Of a stretch of DNA of 64,000 nucleotides, positions 49,143 to 57,506 are shown piece by piece. The translations under genes were made by a program, and so were the position numbers. The DNA comes from Cryptosporangium minutisporangium (GTDB taxonomy: Bacteria > Actinomycetota > Actinomycetes > Mycobacteriales > Cryptosporangiaceae), in NCBI RefSeq assembly GCF_039536245.1, contig NZ_BAAAYN010000018.1, positions 124,001-188,000 of the forward strand, given 5' to 3'. Numbering within the stretch: the stretch's first letter is position 1; each line of letters starts with the position of its first letter. The notes below the pieces were generated by a model, which worked only from the letters and a program-made list of their open reading frames with translations, was not told the DNA's origin and did no database searches.

Positions 49143-50111
49143 ATGGAACTCCGCCAGCTCGCGTACTTCCTTGCGGTCGTGGAGACCGGCAGCTTCACCA
49201 AGGCCGCCGCCCAGGTGCGGGTCGCTCAGCCGGGGGTCAGCGCCCAGATCCGGCAGCTCGAGCGCGAGCTGGGCCAGCCGCTGCTCGACCGCTCCGGCCG
49301 TGTGGTGCGCCTCACCGAGGTCGGAGCCGCCGTGCTCCCCTACGCCCGGGCCGCACTGGCCGCGGTGGACGCCGCCCGGCACGCCGTCGACGAGCTCACC
49401 GGCCTGCTCCGTGGGCGCGTCGCGGTCGGGATGATCACGTCGTGCGGCCCGCTCGGACTCCCCGAGATCCTCGCCGAGTTCCACCGCGCCCATCCCGCGG
49501 TGGAGGTGACGCTCATCGAGGACGGCTCGGACGAGCTCGTCGACGCCCTACACGCGGGCACGCTCGACGCCGCGATCATCGGTTTGCCCACCACCCCTCC
49601 GGCCAGCCTCGCCACCCAGATCGTCACCGACGAACCGCTCGTGGGCGTCGTCGCCGCAGGCCACCCGCTCGCGAACCGGGACCGGGTGCCGCTCTTCGAG
49701 CTCCACGAGCAGCCGCTGATCAGCCTGCCCAAGGGGACCGGCATCCGAGCCCGCCTGGAGGACGCCTGCGCCGCGGCCGGATTCGCACCGCGCATCGCGT
49801 TCGAGGCGAGCGACCCGTTCCTCCTCGCCGAGCTGGCCGCGCGCGACCTCGGACTCGCGATCCTGCCCGCCTCGGTCGTCGCCTCGCCGCCGGACGGTGT
49901 CCGGTCGATCGAGATCGTCGATCCGCGACTGCGCGGCCAACTCGCGTTCGCCTGGCGCGCCGCCGGACCCACCAACCCCGCCGCGCGGACGTTCCTCACC
50001 CACGCCCGCGCTGCCCTGCCGAACGCCACCCCGACGGACACCACCCCACCGGACGCCACCCCGCCGGACACGACCCCACCAGACCGTCGCCGAGCACGCC
50101 CGGCAGCGTGA
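49143..50111 (+). CDS. LysR-family transcriptional regulator
   Basis: 322 residues. N-terminal winged HTH (MELRQLAYFLAVVETGSFTK, QPGVSAQIRQLERELGQPLL), then the substrate-binding domain with VAVGMITSCGPLG and DAAIIGLP. The last 35 residues are a Thr/Pro/Asp repeat tail (TPTDTTPPDATPPD). LysR proteins bind upstream of divergent genes, which here means the SnoaL-like gene 100 bp away. ATG at 49143; the ligand is unknown. Confidence 0.92.
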   Translation: MELRQLAYFLAVVETGSFTKAAAQVRVAQPGVSAQIRQLERELGQPLLDRSGRVVRLTEVGAAVLPYARAALAAVDAARHAVDELTGLLRGRVAVGMITSCGPLGLPEILAEFHRAHPAVEVTLIEDGSDELVDALHAGTLDAAIIGLPTTPPASLATQIVTDEPLVGVVAAGHPLANRDRVPLFELHEQPLISLPKGTGIRARLEDACAAAGFAPRIAFEASDPFLLAELAARDLGLAILPASVVASPPDGVRSIEIVDPRLRGQLAFAWRAAGPTNPAARTFLTHARAALPNATPTDTTPPDATPPDTTPPDRRRARPAA

Positions 50112-50175
50112 CCTGCTCCCGGACGCGCGGCGGTCGGCCGCCCTGTTCGCGTCCGACCGCCGCGCTCGTCCGCGC

Positions 50176-50757
50176 CTACCGCGCGCTCCGAACGGACGCG
50201 TCCCCGCCGGACGCCGCCCCGCCGGACGCCGCCCCGACGGACGCCGCCGTGCCGGACGCCGACCGTCCGGATGCCCGCCGCGCGAGCGCGAAGTAGCGGT
50301 TCGACTCGGGGCGGAACATCAGCACGCACGCCACCACCACCGCCGCGATGTGCACGGCCCGGACCGCGATCACGAGAGCCAACGCCAGGTCGGCCGACCC
50401 GAGCGCGTCGCCGAGCGAGTTCCCGTCGGCCAACCAGCTGAGCGGCTCGATGACCAGCGAGAGCATGCCGACGATGCCCAGCCCGAGCGCCAGCGCGATC
50501 CGTGCCGAGCGGTACCCCCGCCAGAACGCCGCCACCACCAGCAGCACGGCACCGTAGATGGTCACCCGCACCCCGATACCGACCATCAGCGAACTGAGGG
50601 CCTCGCCGTCCGCAGCGCTCACGGCCACCCGGCCGACGGCCTCGACCGCCCCGGCGGCGACCGCCGTCACCCACCACACCGTCGCGGCGCGCACCGACGA
50701 CGGCGGCTTGATCCGGGACGACGCCGACGACGGGGCCACTACGACTTGTTCCGACAT
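50176..50757 (-). CDS. four-to-five-helix membrane protein of unknown function
   Basis: 193 residues. Hydrophobic helices at about 25-45, 55-75, 85-105 and 130-155 (VWWVTAVAAGAVEAVG, VTIYGAVLLVVAAFW, IALALGLGIVGMLSLV, VIAVRAVHIAAVVVACVLMF). The C-terminal tail is a Gly/Ala/Ser repeat coded by GCCGGACGCCGCCCC-type units. No family recognised. ATG at 50757 with GAGG upstream. Convergent with lysR. Confidence 0.7.
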   Translation of the reverse strand: MSEQVVVAPSSASSRIKPPSSVRAATVWWVTAVAAGAVEAVGRVAVSAADGEALSSLMVGIGVRVTIYGAVLLVVAAFWRGYRSARIALALGLGIVGMLSLVIEPLSWLADGNSLGDALGSADLALALVIAVRAVHIAAVVVACVLMFRPESNRYFALARRASGRSASGTAASVGAASGGAASGGDASVRSAR

Positions 50758-50964
50758 CTCGCACCTCGTTGTTGGTGGAACCGGCGGTGATCCCGCCACG
50801 CACCGAGCGTGCTCCGAAACCCCAGAAAGGGCGTCCCGCCGAGGTATCGATCGGTTCTAGTCCTCAGGAGGCACCGACGACTGTCCACTCTCACTCCGCC
50901 GACTGCGTCGAAATGAGAATCCGGGATAGTAGAGGCATGCGCCCGGACACTTATGAGGAATTAG

Positions 50965-51639
50965 ATGGTTGATCCCCAGGGATCGCCGTCGAGACCGGAA
51001 TCGCTCTCCCGGCAGATCTACGCAACCCTGCGCGAAGGCATTATTCGCGGCCAGTACGCGCAGGGCTCCCGACTGGCCGAACAACGGCTCGCGCAGGAGC
51101 TCGCGGTGTCCAGGGTTCCGCTGCGCGAGGCGGTGCCGCTGCTGGAGATGGACGGGTTCGTCCGAACGCTGCCGCGCCGCGGGACGGTCGTCACCACCTG
51201 GTCGCTCACCGCCGTTGAAGACCTCTTCGACCTGCGGCTCTGTCTCGAGGTCGGCGCGGCGACCTACGCAGCGCGCCAGGTGGCCGCCGGCGCTCCGACC
51301 GAGCCGCTCGCCGCCGCACTGGAGCGGTCGGCGGCCAGCGTGACCAGCGGCGATCGGTACCGGATCGCACAGGCCCGGTCCGGATTCCACGACGCGGTCG
51401 TCGAGCTCACCGGGAACGCCTTGATGGCGACGCTGATGCGTCCGGTCTCCGGGCGGATGACGTGGTTGTTCTACCTGACCGCGGAGCCGGGATCGTCCGA
51501 TCCCGCGGTCGGCAACGGCCAGCTCTTTTCCGCGATCACGTCCGGCAAAGAGCGGGTGGCCGAGGCCGTCGCCTATGCGCGTATCGAGTGTGATCGGAGG
51601 GAATCGCTCGACGCTCTGCGACGAATCGGCATCGAATAG
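50965..51639 (+). CDS. GntR-family regulator, FadR/FCD subgroup
   Basis: 224 residues. Winged HTH (about 12-78: LSRQIYATLREGIIRGQY, RLAEQRLAQELAVSRVPLRE) and an all-helical FCD ligand domain (about 85-215) with the Arg-Leu-...-Glu start (LFDLRLCLEV) and metal-site-type histidine in SGFHDAVVELTGN. Controls an unknown carbon-acid or amino-acid pathway; none is adjacent. ATG at 50965 after GAGGAA. The upstream 200 bp is less GC-rich than its surroundings, and presumably holds divergent promoters. Confidence 0.92.
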   Translation: MVDPQGSPSRPESLSRQIYATLREGIIRGQYAQGSRLAEQRLAQELAVSRVPLREAVPLLEMDGFVRTLPRRGTVVTTWSLTAVEDLFDLRLCLEVGAATYAARQVAAGAPTEPLAAALERSAASVTSGDRYRIAQARSGFHDAVVELTGNALMATLMRPVSGRMTWLFYLTAEPGSSDPAVGNGQLFSAITSGKERVAEAVAYARIECDRRESLDALRRIGIE

Positions 51640-51743
51640 CGCGCCTCGCCGGTCATCTCCCGCGATTTCACGACGCATTTCACCGCTCGAATTCGCTTGC
51701 CTCCGGGATTCCCACTGTGGGATTCCCGGACCGCGGACCCGAA

Positions 51744-52193
51744 CTATCCCGGCGGCGTCCCGGTACCCGGCCGATCGGTGGGCAACAAGGCGCGCCCGGT
51801 CTCCAGGTACGCCGTCAAGCTCGCGAGCACGAACGGCCACCCCGCATCCACGACCGCAACCTGGTCGTCCGGTAGACCGGCGTGGGTCAGCGTCACCCGT
51901 ACCCGCTCCCCTACCGGCTCGAGGTCGAACGTCACCCGCGACACCCGCGCCGGATCACCTTCCTCGCCGGCGACCACCCAGCTGTGCGACAGCCGTCGCG
52001 GAGGGTCGACCTCCAGCACCGTGCCCACCAGGTCGACGCCGTCGTCGGTGACCCGCCGGTGTTCCCACCGCCCGCCGGGCGTCCACGTCGACACGTTGCG
52101 GTGACCCCAGTAGCGCGCGGTGTGCGCGGGGTCGATCAACGCGTTCCAGACGCGCCCTGGTCGGGCCGCGATCGAGGTGGCATAGATGAGCAT
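51744..52193 (-). CDS. SRPBCC (AHSA1-like) protein
   Basis: 149 residues. Begins MLIYATSIAARPGRVWNALI, followed by YWGHRNVSTWTPGGRWEHRR and LSHSWVV, the pattern of AHSA1/START-like ligand-binding proteins. Similar in type to the C-terminal half of the ArsR fusion 1.2 kb away, but not a close copy. Binds hydrophobic ligands in the cytoplasm; role unknown. Confidence 0.87.
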   Translation of the reverse strand: MLIYATSIAARPGRVWNALIDPAHTARYWGHRNVSTWTPGGRWEHRRVTDDGVDLVGTVLEVDPPRRLSHSWVVAGEEGDPARVSRVTFDLEPVGERVRVTLTHAGLPDDQVAVVDAGWPFVLASLTAYLETGRALLPTDRPGTGTPPG

Positions 52194-52375
52194 GGCAGGA
52201 GTGAGCTCTCGTCGACCGGCGACCGACGAGGTCGCTTGACCTCGTTGATGCCGGAGGGTGGAAGGGGCTCATTGTCCCGCCGACCGGCTGAGCGCTCCGG
52301 CACTCCGCGCACTCGGGGTACGGACGGCCGGGAAGCACTCATCCGAACCGGGTAGGAGGTCGTACAGTCCGGTCC

Positions 52376-53011
52376 ATGGATCCCGTCACCGGCGACGACG
52401 TGACCGCGAGCGTCAGCCTGCTGCGGCGATCGTTCTCCGACGTCCCGGACAGCGCCTGGCGAGTGGCGGCCGGCGATCTGCGCTGGAGCTGCTGGGAGAC
52501 GCTCGAGCACCTCGTCGACGACTTGTTCACGTATGCGATCCAGGTAGCGGCGTCCGACCCGCCGCGGGACGACGTCGTCCCGTTCGATTACCGGACCACC
52601 CGCGACGGCGGGCCGGCGAACAGCCTGTTCCTGCAGCCCTCGGCCGGAACCGCCGGCCTGCTCCAGGCCCTGGAGGTCTGCGGCGTGTTCCTCGCGACCG
52701 CGGTCCGGGACGCTCCGCCGGACCGGCGCGCCCACCACGGCTACGGACTGTCCGATCCGGAGGGATTCGCCGCGATGGGCGTCGTCGAGACGCTCGTGCA
52801 CGGCGACGATCTCGCCCGTGGCCTGCAGCGACCCTGGGCACCACCGGCCGACCTGTGCGCCCGCTCCCTGCACCGGCTGTTCCCGCACGCACCGCTGGAG
52901 ACCGAGCCGTGGCCGACGCTGCTCTGGGCGACCGGACGCGGCTCGCTGCCCGGCCACCCCGATCAGGGTGACGGCTGGCGCTGGGACGCCCGCCCCGCCG
53001 TCGAGCGCTGA
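52376..53011 (+). CDS. DinB-superfamily, mycothiol-dependent maleylpyruvate isomerase N-domain type
   Basis: 211 residues. Four-helix DinB-like fold with metal-binding His residues in ETLEHLVDDLFTYA and VVETLVHGDDLARGL. Actinobacterial members use mycothiol as thiol cofactor; the substrate of this one is unknown. Methionine start at 52376. The 183 bp before it hold nothing clear. Confidence 0.82.
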   Translation: MDPVTGDDVTASVSLLRRSFSDVPDSAWRVAAGDLRWSCWETLEHLVDDLFTYAIQVAASDPPRDDVVPFDYRTTRDGGPANSLFLQPSAGTAGLLQALEVCGVFLATAVRDAPPDRRAHHGYGLSDPEGFAAMGVVETLVHGDDLARGLQRPWAPPADLCARSLHRLFPHAPLETEPWPTLLWATGRGSLPGHPDQGDGWRWDARPAVER

Positions 53012-53045
53012 GAATCGCCCGCTTGCCCGGCGTCGCCCGAAAGCA

Positions 53046-53098
53046 TTGACATGCAGCCAGACGGCTGCCTAAAGTCATAGGCAGCCTCAAGGCTGCCT
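53046..53098 (+). promoter_or_regulatory. promoter with two dyad operators (ArsR autoregulation)
   Basis: TTGACA (53046-53051) and TAAAGT (53070-53075), 18 bp apart, form a sigma70-like promoter. GCAGCC-AGAC-GGCTGC (53053-53068) lies in its spacer, and AGGCAGCCT-CA-AGGCTGCCT (53079-53098), a perfect 9-bp dyad, lies just downstream. GGCTGCCTAA is common to both, 28 bp apart. Suits repression by the adjacent ArsR-type protein. Confidence 0.7.
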
Positions 53099-53113
53099 AA
53101 CGGAGGTGGAGCC

Positions 53114-53887
53114 GTGGACGAGGTCTTCAAGGCGCTGGCCGATCCCCACCGACGTGAACTGCTCGACCGCCTCTACCGGCGGAACGGGCAGACGCTGCAG
53201 GAACTCTGCGCCGGGCTGGACATGGCTCGGCAGTCGGTCACCAAGCACCTCGCGGTCCTGGAGGCCGCCGGAGTGATCACGACTACCCGGCGTGGCCGGG
53301 AGAAGTTGCACTTCCTCGACGCGGCTCCGATCAACGACATCGCCGACCGGTGGATCGGCCGGTACCGGCAGCAGGCCCGTGCGCTCGCCGACCTGAAACG
53401 AACCCTGGAGGACAGACCCATGGCCGAGTTCGTCTACACCACCTACATCAAGACGACGCCCGAGCAGCTGTGGAACGCGCTGATCGACCCGGCGTTCACC
53501 AAGCAGTACTGGGGATCCGAGCTCAAGTCCGAGTGGACTCCCGGCGCGCCGATCTACTGGGACGACGAGGACCTCGACCAGGTCGTTCTCACCTCCGAAC
53601 CGCCCCGGCTCCTCTCCTACACCTGGCACAACTACCAGCCCGCGCACGCGACGTTCTTCGGCTGGGACGACGACTACCTCGCCCGGCTGACCACCGAGGA
53701 CCGGTCGAAGGTGACGTTCACCCTGGAGCCGGGCGACGACGCGGTGAAGCTCACGATCGTGCACGACGGGTTCGCCGGTGACACCGAGATGCTGCGGGCG
53801 ATCAGCGGACGCAACCCGAAGTCCGGCGGCTGGCCGCAGATCCTCGCGAACCTGAAGACACTGCTGGAGACCGGCTCCACGTTCTGA
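53114..53887 (+). CDS. ArsR-family HTH fused to SRPBCC domain
   Basis: 257 residues. Winged HTH (about 1-95): FKALADPHRRELLDRLY, then RQSVTKHLAVLEAAGVI, without the Cys metal sites of ArsR/SmtB. A SRPBCC domain follows (about 102-255; TTYIKTTPEQLWNALIDP, QYWGSELKSEWTPGAPIYW). The fused domain probably acts as ligand sensor, or the two halves are a former regulator/partner pair joined in frame. GTG at 53114 after GGAGGTGGAGCC. Operators lie directly upstream. Confidence 0.9.
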   Translation: MDEVFKALADPHRRELLDRLYRRNGQTLQELCAGLDMARQSVTKHLAVLEAAGVITTTRRGREKLHFLDAAPINDIADRWIGRYRQQARALADLKRTLEDRPMAEFVYTTYIKTTPEQLWNALIDPAFTKQYWGSELKSEWTPGAPIYWDDEDLDQVVLTSEPPRLLSYTWHNYQPAHATFFGWDDDYLARLTTEDRSKVTFTLEPGDDAVKLTIVHDGFAGDTEMLRAISGRNPKSGGWPQILANLKTLLETGSTF

Positions 53888-53896
53888 TCGACCAAA

Positions 53897-53939
53897 GTCG
53901 GTGCGGCCGTCGCCCTCCGGCCGCGGTCCGCGCACCGAC
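53897..53939 (+). terminator. hairpin after the ArsR fusion gene
   Basis: GTCGGTGCG (53897-53905) pairs exactly with CGCACCGAC (53931-53939), with extra pairing between inner CGGCCG-type segments. It lies between the ArsR fusion stop and the histidine kinase gene. Probably separates the two transcripts. Confidence 0.5.
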
Positions 53940-53958
53940 GGCGCCTTACGGTGATCCC

Positions 53959-55056
53959 ATGCGATGGTGGGTGGACGTCGGCCTGGTGGCCCTGGCAGCG
54001 GCGATGGGAGCGTTCTTCCTGGCCGACACCCCGATGGAGTACCCGATCATCGACGTGACCACCGGAGTTTTCTCCCTCGTTCTGCTGGTGGTCGCGCGCC
54101 GTGGGTGGACGGTTCGGATCGCGCTGGGGTTGATCCCGCTGATGGTGGTCTCCACGCTGTCGATGGGATCCGCGATGGTGGCACTCGCCGTTGTCGCCCG
54201 TTATCGGCCGTGGCCGACGACGCTAGCCGTGGTGGGAACGCACCTCACGTTCGTCCTCGCAGCGTTCACCGCGGTCGCCTCCGAGGATCCCCAGTTCGTG
54301 GTCGCCGTGGTCGCGGTTCTCGCGCTGGATGCCGCGATGGTGGCCTCCGGCAAGCTGGTGCGGTCCCAGCGCCTGCTCGTCGAGTCGTGGCAAGAGCGGG
54401 CACGAGAAGCTGAAGAGGGGCAGCGCTTGCGCGTCGAGGAGGCCCGGCACGCGGAGCGGGAGCGGATCGCCCGGGAGATGCACGACGTGCTCGCCCATCG
54501 CCTCTCGCTGCTGGCCGTGCACGCCGGAGCACTGGAAATACGCCGGGCGGCACCGGACGACGAGCGCCGGGCCGCCGGCGTGATCCGCGAATCCGCCTAC
54601 GCGGCGCTCGAGGACCTGCGCGAAGTGATCGGCATGTTGCGCTCCGACGAGGCCGACTCCGACCGGCCGCAGCCCACGCTGGCCGACGTGCCGGCGCTGG
54701 TCGAGCAGTCCCGGTCGACCGGAGCGCAGATCGTCTTCGAGAACTGCGGCACCGCATCGGCCGCCGACGGCATCGGCCGTCACGTCTACCGTGTCGTGCA
54801 GGAAGGGCTGACCAACGCCCGGAAACACGCGCCGGACGCTCCGGTCCGGGTCGTGCTCACCGATCGCGACGGAGGGCTGGCCGTGGAGATCAGCAACCCC
54901 GTACCGGCGTCCGGCACCGCGTGGTTGCCCGGCGCGGGGAGCGGGCTGGTCGGACTGCGGGAGCGGATGCAGCTGGTCGGCGGCAGGCTGGAGCACGGAC
55001 GGACGCCCGCCGGCGAGTTCCGGCTGTCCGCCTGGGTGCCGGAGCGGACGCCGTGA
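53959..55056 (+). CDS. sensor histidine kinase (NarL/LiaS type, HisKA_3)
   Basis: 365 residues. Four to five membrane helices in the first 130 residues, a coiled segment, then HisKA_3 with REMHDVLAHRLSLL (phosphoacceptor His near 175), and a HATPase domain with VYRVVQEGLTNARKHAP and GSGLVGLRERM. Senses an unknown envelope signal. Its last codon overlaps the response regulator start (GTGA). Confidence 0.93.
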   Translation: MRWWVDVGLVALAAAMGAFFLADTPMEYPIIDVTTGVFSLVLLVVARRGWTVRIALGLIPLMVVSTLSMGSAMVALAVVARYRPWPTTLAVVGTHLTFVLAAFTAVASEDPQFVVAVVAVLALDAAMVASGKLVRSQRLLVESWQERAREAEEGQRLRVEEARHAERERIAREMHDVLAHRLSLLAVHAGALEIRRAAPDDERRAAGVIRESAYAALEDLREVIGMLRSDEADSDRPQPTLADVPALVEQSRSTGAQIVFENCGTASAADGIGRHVYRVVQEGLTNARKHAPDAPVRVVLTDRDGGLAVEISNPVPASGTAWLPGAGSGLVGLRERMQLVGGRLEHGRTPAGEFRLSAWVPERTP

Positions 55057-55709
55057 CGATCCGGGTGCTGATCGTGGACGACGACGCGCTGGTCCGCTCG
55101 GGTCTGGAGATGATGCTCGGCGGGTTCGACGATCTCACGGTCGTCGGCGCGGTGAGTGACGGCGCCGACGTCATGCCCGCCGTCAACGAGCTCCATCCGG
55201 ACGTCGTCCTGATGGACATCCGGATGCCGCTGATCGACGGGCTGACGGCGACGGAGCAGCTCCGTGCGCGGCAGCATCCGCCCGAGGTGATCGTGTTGAC
55301 GACGTTCGACACCGACCGGCACATCCGCCGGGCGATGCGGGCCGGCGCCAGCGGTTTCCTGCTCAAACACACGCCGCCGGCGCGGATCGCCCAGTCGATC
55401 CGGCTGGTCGCCGCCGGGGAGCCGATGCTGTCGCCCGACGTCACCCGGCGGGTGATGGCGTTCGCCGCGGAACCCGACCGGGATCCCCGCCGGGACGAGG
55501 CTCAGCGGCTGCTCGGCCGCCTGTCCGACGGGGAGCGAGCGGTCGCGGCGCTGGTCGGGCAGGGCCGGACGAACAGCGAGATCGGCCGGGAGCTACTGAT
55601 GAGCACGGCCACGGTCAAGGCGTACATGTCCCGGATCCTCACCAAGCTCGACCTGACCAACCGCGTCCAGGTCGCGCTCCTCGTCCACGACGCATCGGTC
55701 GACCGATGA
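55053..55709 (+). CDS. NarL/LuxR-type response regulator
   Basis: 218 residues. Receiver domain VLIVDDDALVRSGLEMML with phospho-Asp in VVLMDIRMP, TTFDTDRHI and LLKHTPP, then a LuxR HTH (about 150-212; GERAVAALVGQGRTNSEIGR and STATVKAYMSRILTKLDL). Partner of the upstream kinase. GTG at 55053. Target genes unknown. Confidence 0.93.
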   Translation: MTIRVLIVDDDALVRSGLEMMLGGFDDLTVVGAVSDGADVMPAVNELHPDVVLMDIRMPLIDGLTATEQLRARQHPPEVIVLTTFDTDRHIRRAMRAGASGFLLKHTPPARIAQSIRLVAAGEPMLSPDVTRRVMAFAAEPDRDPRRDEAQRLLGRLSDGERAVAALVGQGRTNSEIGRELLMSTATVKAYMSRILTKLDLTNRVQVALLVHDASVDR

Positions 55710-55734
55710 GTTTTCCGGACGGCCGACGTTGTAC

Positions 55735-55754
55735 GTGGTGAGACCGTTCACCAC
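55735..55754. promoter_or_regulatory. 7-bp perfect inverted repeat before the VOC gene
   Basis: GTGGTGA-GACCGT-TCACCAC lies in the 60-bp gap between the response regulator and the VOC gene, 15 bp before the VOC start. Either an operator of the VOC-sigma pair or a weak terminator of the two-component operon. Confidence 0.45.
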
Positions 55755-55769
55755 TGGAGAGGAAAGACC

Positions 55770-56186
55770 GTGGACTTCACCCTGGAACTCGTGATCGTGC
55801 CGGTGTCCGACGTCGACCGGGCCAAGGCGTTCTACACCGAGAAGATGGGCTTTCGGGTGGACGTCGACCACAGCGCCGGCGAGGACTTCCGGGTCGTCCA
55901 ACTGACGCCGCCGGGGTCGGCCTGTTCGATCTCGCTGATGCGCAACCAGATGGCGCCGGGCTCGCTGAAGGGTCTGCACCTCTGCGTCGAGGACCTGGAG
56001 GCGGCCCACAAGGAGCTGATCGCGAGGGGTCTGGAGGCCGGTGAGCCGTTCCACTTCGGTCCCACCGGTCAGACGCCGGGGCTGCATCCCGAGCGGGAGA
56101 GCTACGGGTCCTTCCTGCAGATCGACGACCCGGACGGCAACGTCTGGCTGGTGCAGGAGGTCACGAAGCGGACGCCGCGGGCGTGA
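55770..56186 (+). CDS. VOC-family (glyoxalase-like) protein
   Basis: 138 residues with two beta-alpha-beta-beta-beta repeats: DFTLELVIVPVSDVDRAKAF, GLHLCVEDLEAAHKELIARG and FLQIDDPDGNVWLVQE. Metal ligands fit a VOC dioxygenase, isomerase or resistance fold. GTG at 55770 with GGAGAGGAAAG upstream. The stop overlaps the sigma gene start (GTGA), so the two are co-translated. Confidence 0.87.
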   Translation: MDFTLELVIVPVSDVDRAKAFYTEKMGFRVDVDHSAGEDFRVVQLTPPGSACSISLMRNQMAPGSLKGLHLCVEDLEAAHKELIARGLEAGEPFHFGPTGQTPGLHPERESYGSFLQIDDPDGNVWLVQEVTKRTPRA

Positions 56187-57187
56187 GCGCCCGTTCCGGC
56201 GGAGCCGCGGAGCCCGCCGTGGCTCCGCGGCCCGACGGAGCCGGGGCGGGAACGTCGCCGGACTTCGGCCGCCTCACCGAACCGCACCGCCGCGAGCTGC
56301 ACGTGCACTGCTACCGGATGCTCGCGTCGTTCCACGAGGCGGAGGACGCCGTGCAGGAGACGTTCCTGCGGGCGTGGCGGGGCCGGGAGAGCCTGGTGGA
56401 CAGCGCCGGGGTCCGGCCCTGGCTGTACCGGATCGCGACCAACGTCTGCGTGGACGCGATCCGCCGCACGTCGCGTCGGCTGCCCACCACCGACGCCACG
56501 GCAGAAGCGTCCTGGCTGCAGCCCTACCCGGACCACCTGCTCGACGAGATCGCCCCGGCCGACGAGCAGCCGGACGCCGTCGCGGTGGCCCGGGAGACGA
56601 TCGAGCTGGCGTTCATCGTCGCGCTGCAGGTGCTGCCGCCCCGGCAACGGGCGGTGTTCATCGCCCGCGACGTTCTCGGATGGCCGGCCGGCGAGGCAGC
56701 CGCGCTGCTGGGCACCAGCGTCGCGGCGGCGAACAGCGCGCTGCAGCGGGCCCGGACGACGCTCTCCGGCCACGTGCCGGCACGACGTACCGACTGGGCC
56801 GCCCCGGAGCTGACGGCCGACGAGCGACGGTTGCTCGCCGAGTTCATCGAGGCGAACGAGCGGTGCGACGCCGCAGCCGCGATCCGGATCGCGGCGCAGG
56901 ACATCCGCATCACGATGCCGCCGGACCGGCTGGAGTTCCGTGGGTTGGAGGCGATCGCGCCGCTGATCGAGCGGGCAGTGGGACCGGATCGGGAGGGCGA
57001 CTGGCGACTGGTGCCGACCGCGGTGAACCGGATGCCGGCCGCGGCGAGTTACCTGCGACGGCCCGGCGACTCAGTGTTCCGGGCGTTCAAGATCGACGTA
57101 CTGCGGGTGGCGGACGGCAGGATCGCCGAGATCACGACGTTCGGCACGCTGCTCTTCCCCGCTCTGGGTCTGCCCCCGACCCGCTGA
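56183..57187 (+). CDS. ECF sigma factor with C-terminal SnoaL-like domain
   Basis: 334 residues. Sigma region 2 (HRRELHVHCYRMLASFHEAE, EDAVQETFLRAWRG, WLYRIATNVCVDAIRR) and region 4 (LQVLPPRQRAVFIARDVLGW, EAAALLGTSVAAANSALQRA). The last 130 residues form an NTF2/SnoaL domain, as in SigG/SigJ-like ECF groups where it controls activity in place of an anti-sigma factor. No anti-sigma gene is adjacent; the coupled VOC protein may be its signal partner. GTG at 56183. Confidence 0.92.
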   Translation: MSARSGGAAEPAVAPRPDGAGAGTSPDFGRLTEPHRRELHVHCYRMLASFHEAEDAVQETFLRAWRGRESLVDSAGVRPWLYRIATNVCVDAIRRTSRRLPTTDATAEASWLQPYPDHLLDEIAPADEQPDAVAVARETIELAFIVALQVLPPRQRAVFIARDVLGWPAGEAAALLGTSVAAANSALQRARTTLSGHVPARRTDWAAPELTADERRLLAEFIEANERCDAAAAIRIAAQDIRITMPPDRLEFRGLEAIAPLIERAVGPDREGDWRLVPTAVNRMPAAASYLRRPGDSVFRAFKIDVLRVADGRIAEITTFGTLLFPALGLPPTR

Positions 57188-57506
57188 GACGCGCCGCGGC
57201 CGCCGCGGGGGCCGCGGGGGCCGTGGGCGCGGCGGGCGCGCTCGGACCGGCGTTTCTCCGGAGGGCGCCGGGGTAGGTCGGGAGGCATGTCCTCCGCGAT
57301 CCTCCGAGGCGCGGCGGCCGGAGCCGCCCTCGACCGGTCGTAGCCGTCCCGACCGCGCGGATTGACGCCAAATCGGGCTCCACGGGCTCCGTGGAGCCCG
57401 ATTCGGCGTCAATCCACGTGAGGCCGGGATGCGCCAAGCCGGGAGCGCGCCACGCGGGAGCGCACCACGCGCGGGAACGTCCGCCTCGCCCAGGGGACGG
57501 GACCCC
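57188..57506. other. 319-bp gap between convergent sigma and hemerythrin genes
   Basis: The first 80 bp are a low-complexity GC-only run (GGGGGCCGCGGG type). The centre holds the long palindrome at 57359-57415. No gene is convincing. Confidence 0.5.
57359..57415. repeat. 27-bp near-perfect palindrome
   Basis: GGATTGACGCC...CCACGG (57359-57385) and its reverse complement (57389-57415) enclose a 3-nt loop GCT. One of 27 positions mismatches (a G-T pair in RNA). The stem is far longer than a usual terminator. It lies between two convergent genes, so may end both, but could also be a mobile palindromic repeat. Confidence 0.75.

Noticed and set aside
50030-50290. Shared coding repeat between LysR and membrane-protein tails
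   Set aside because: Both tails have GC-rich 15-bp style repeats on opposite strands, but they code different low-complexity peptides; local slippage explains this.
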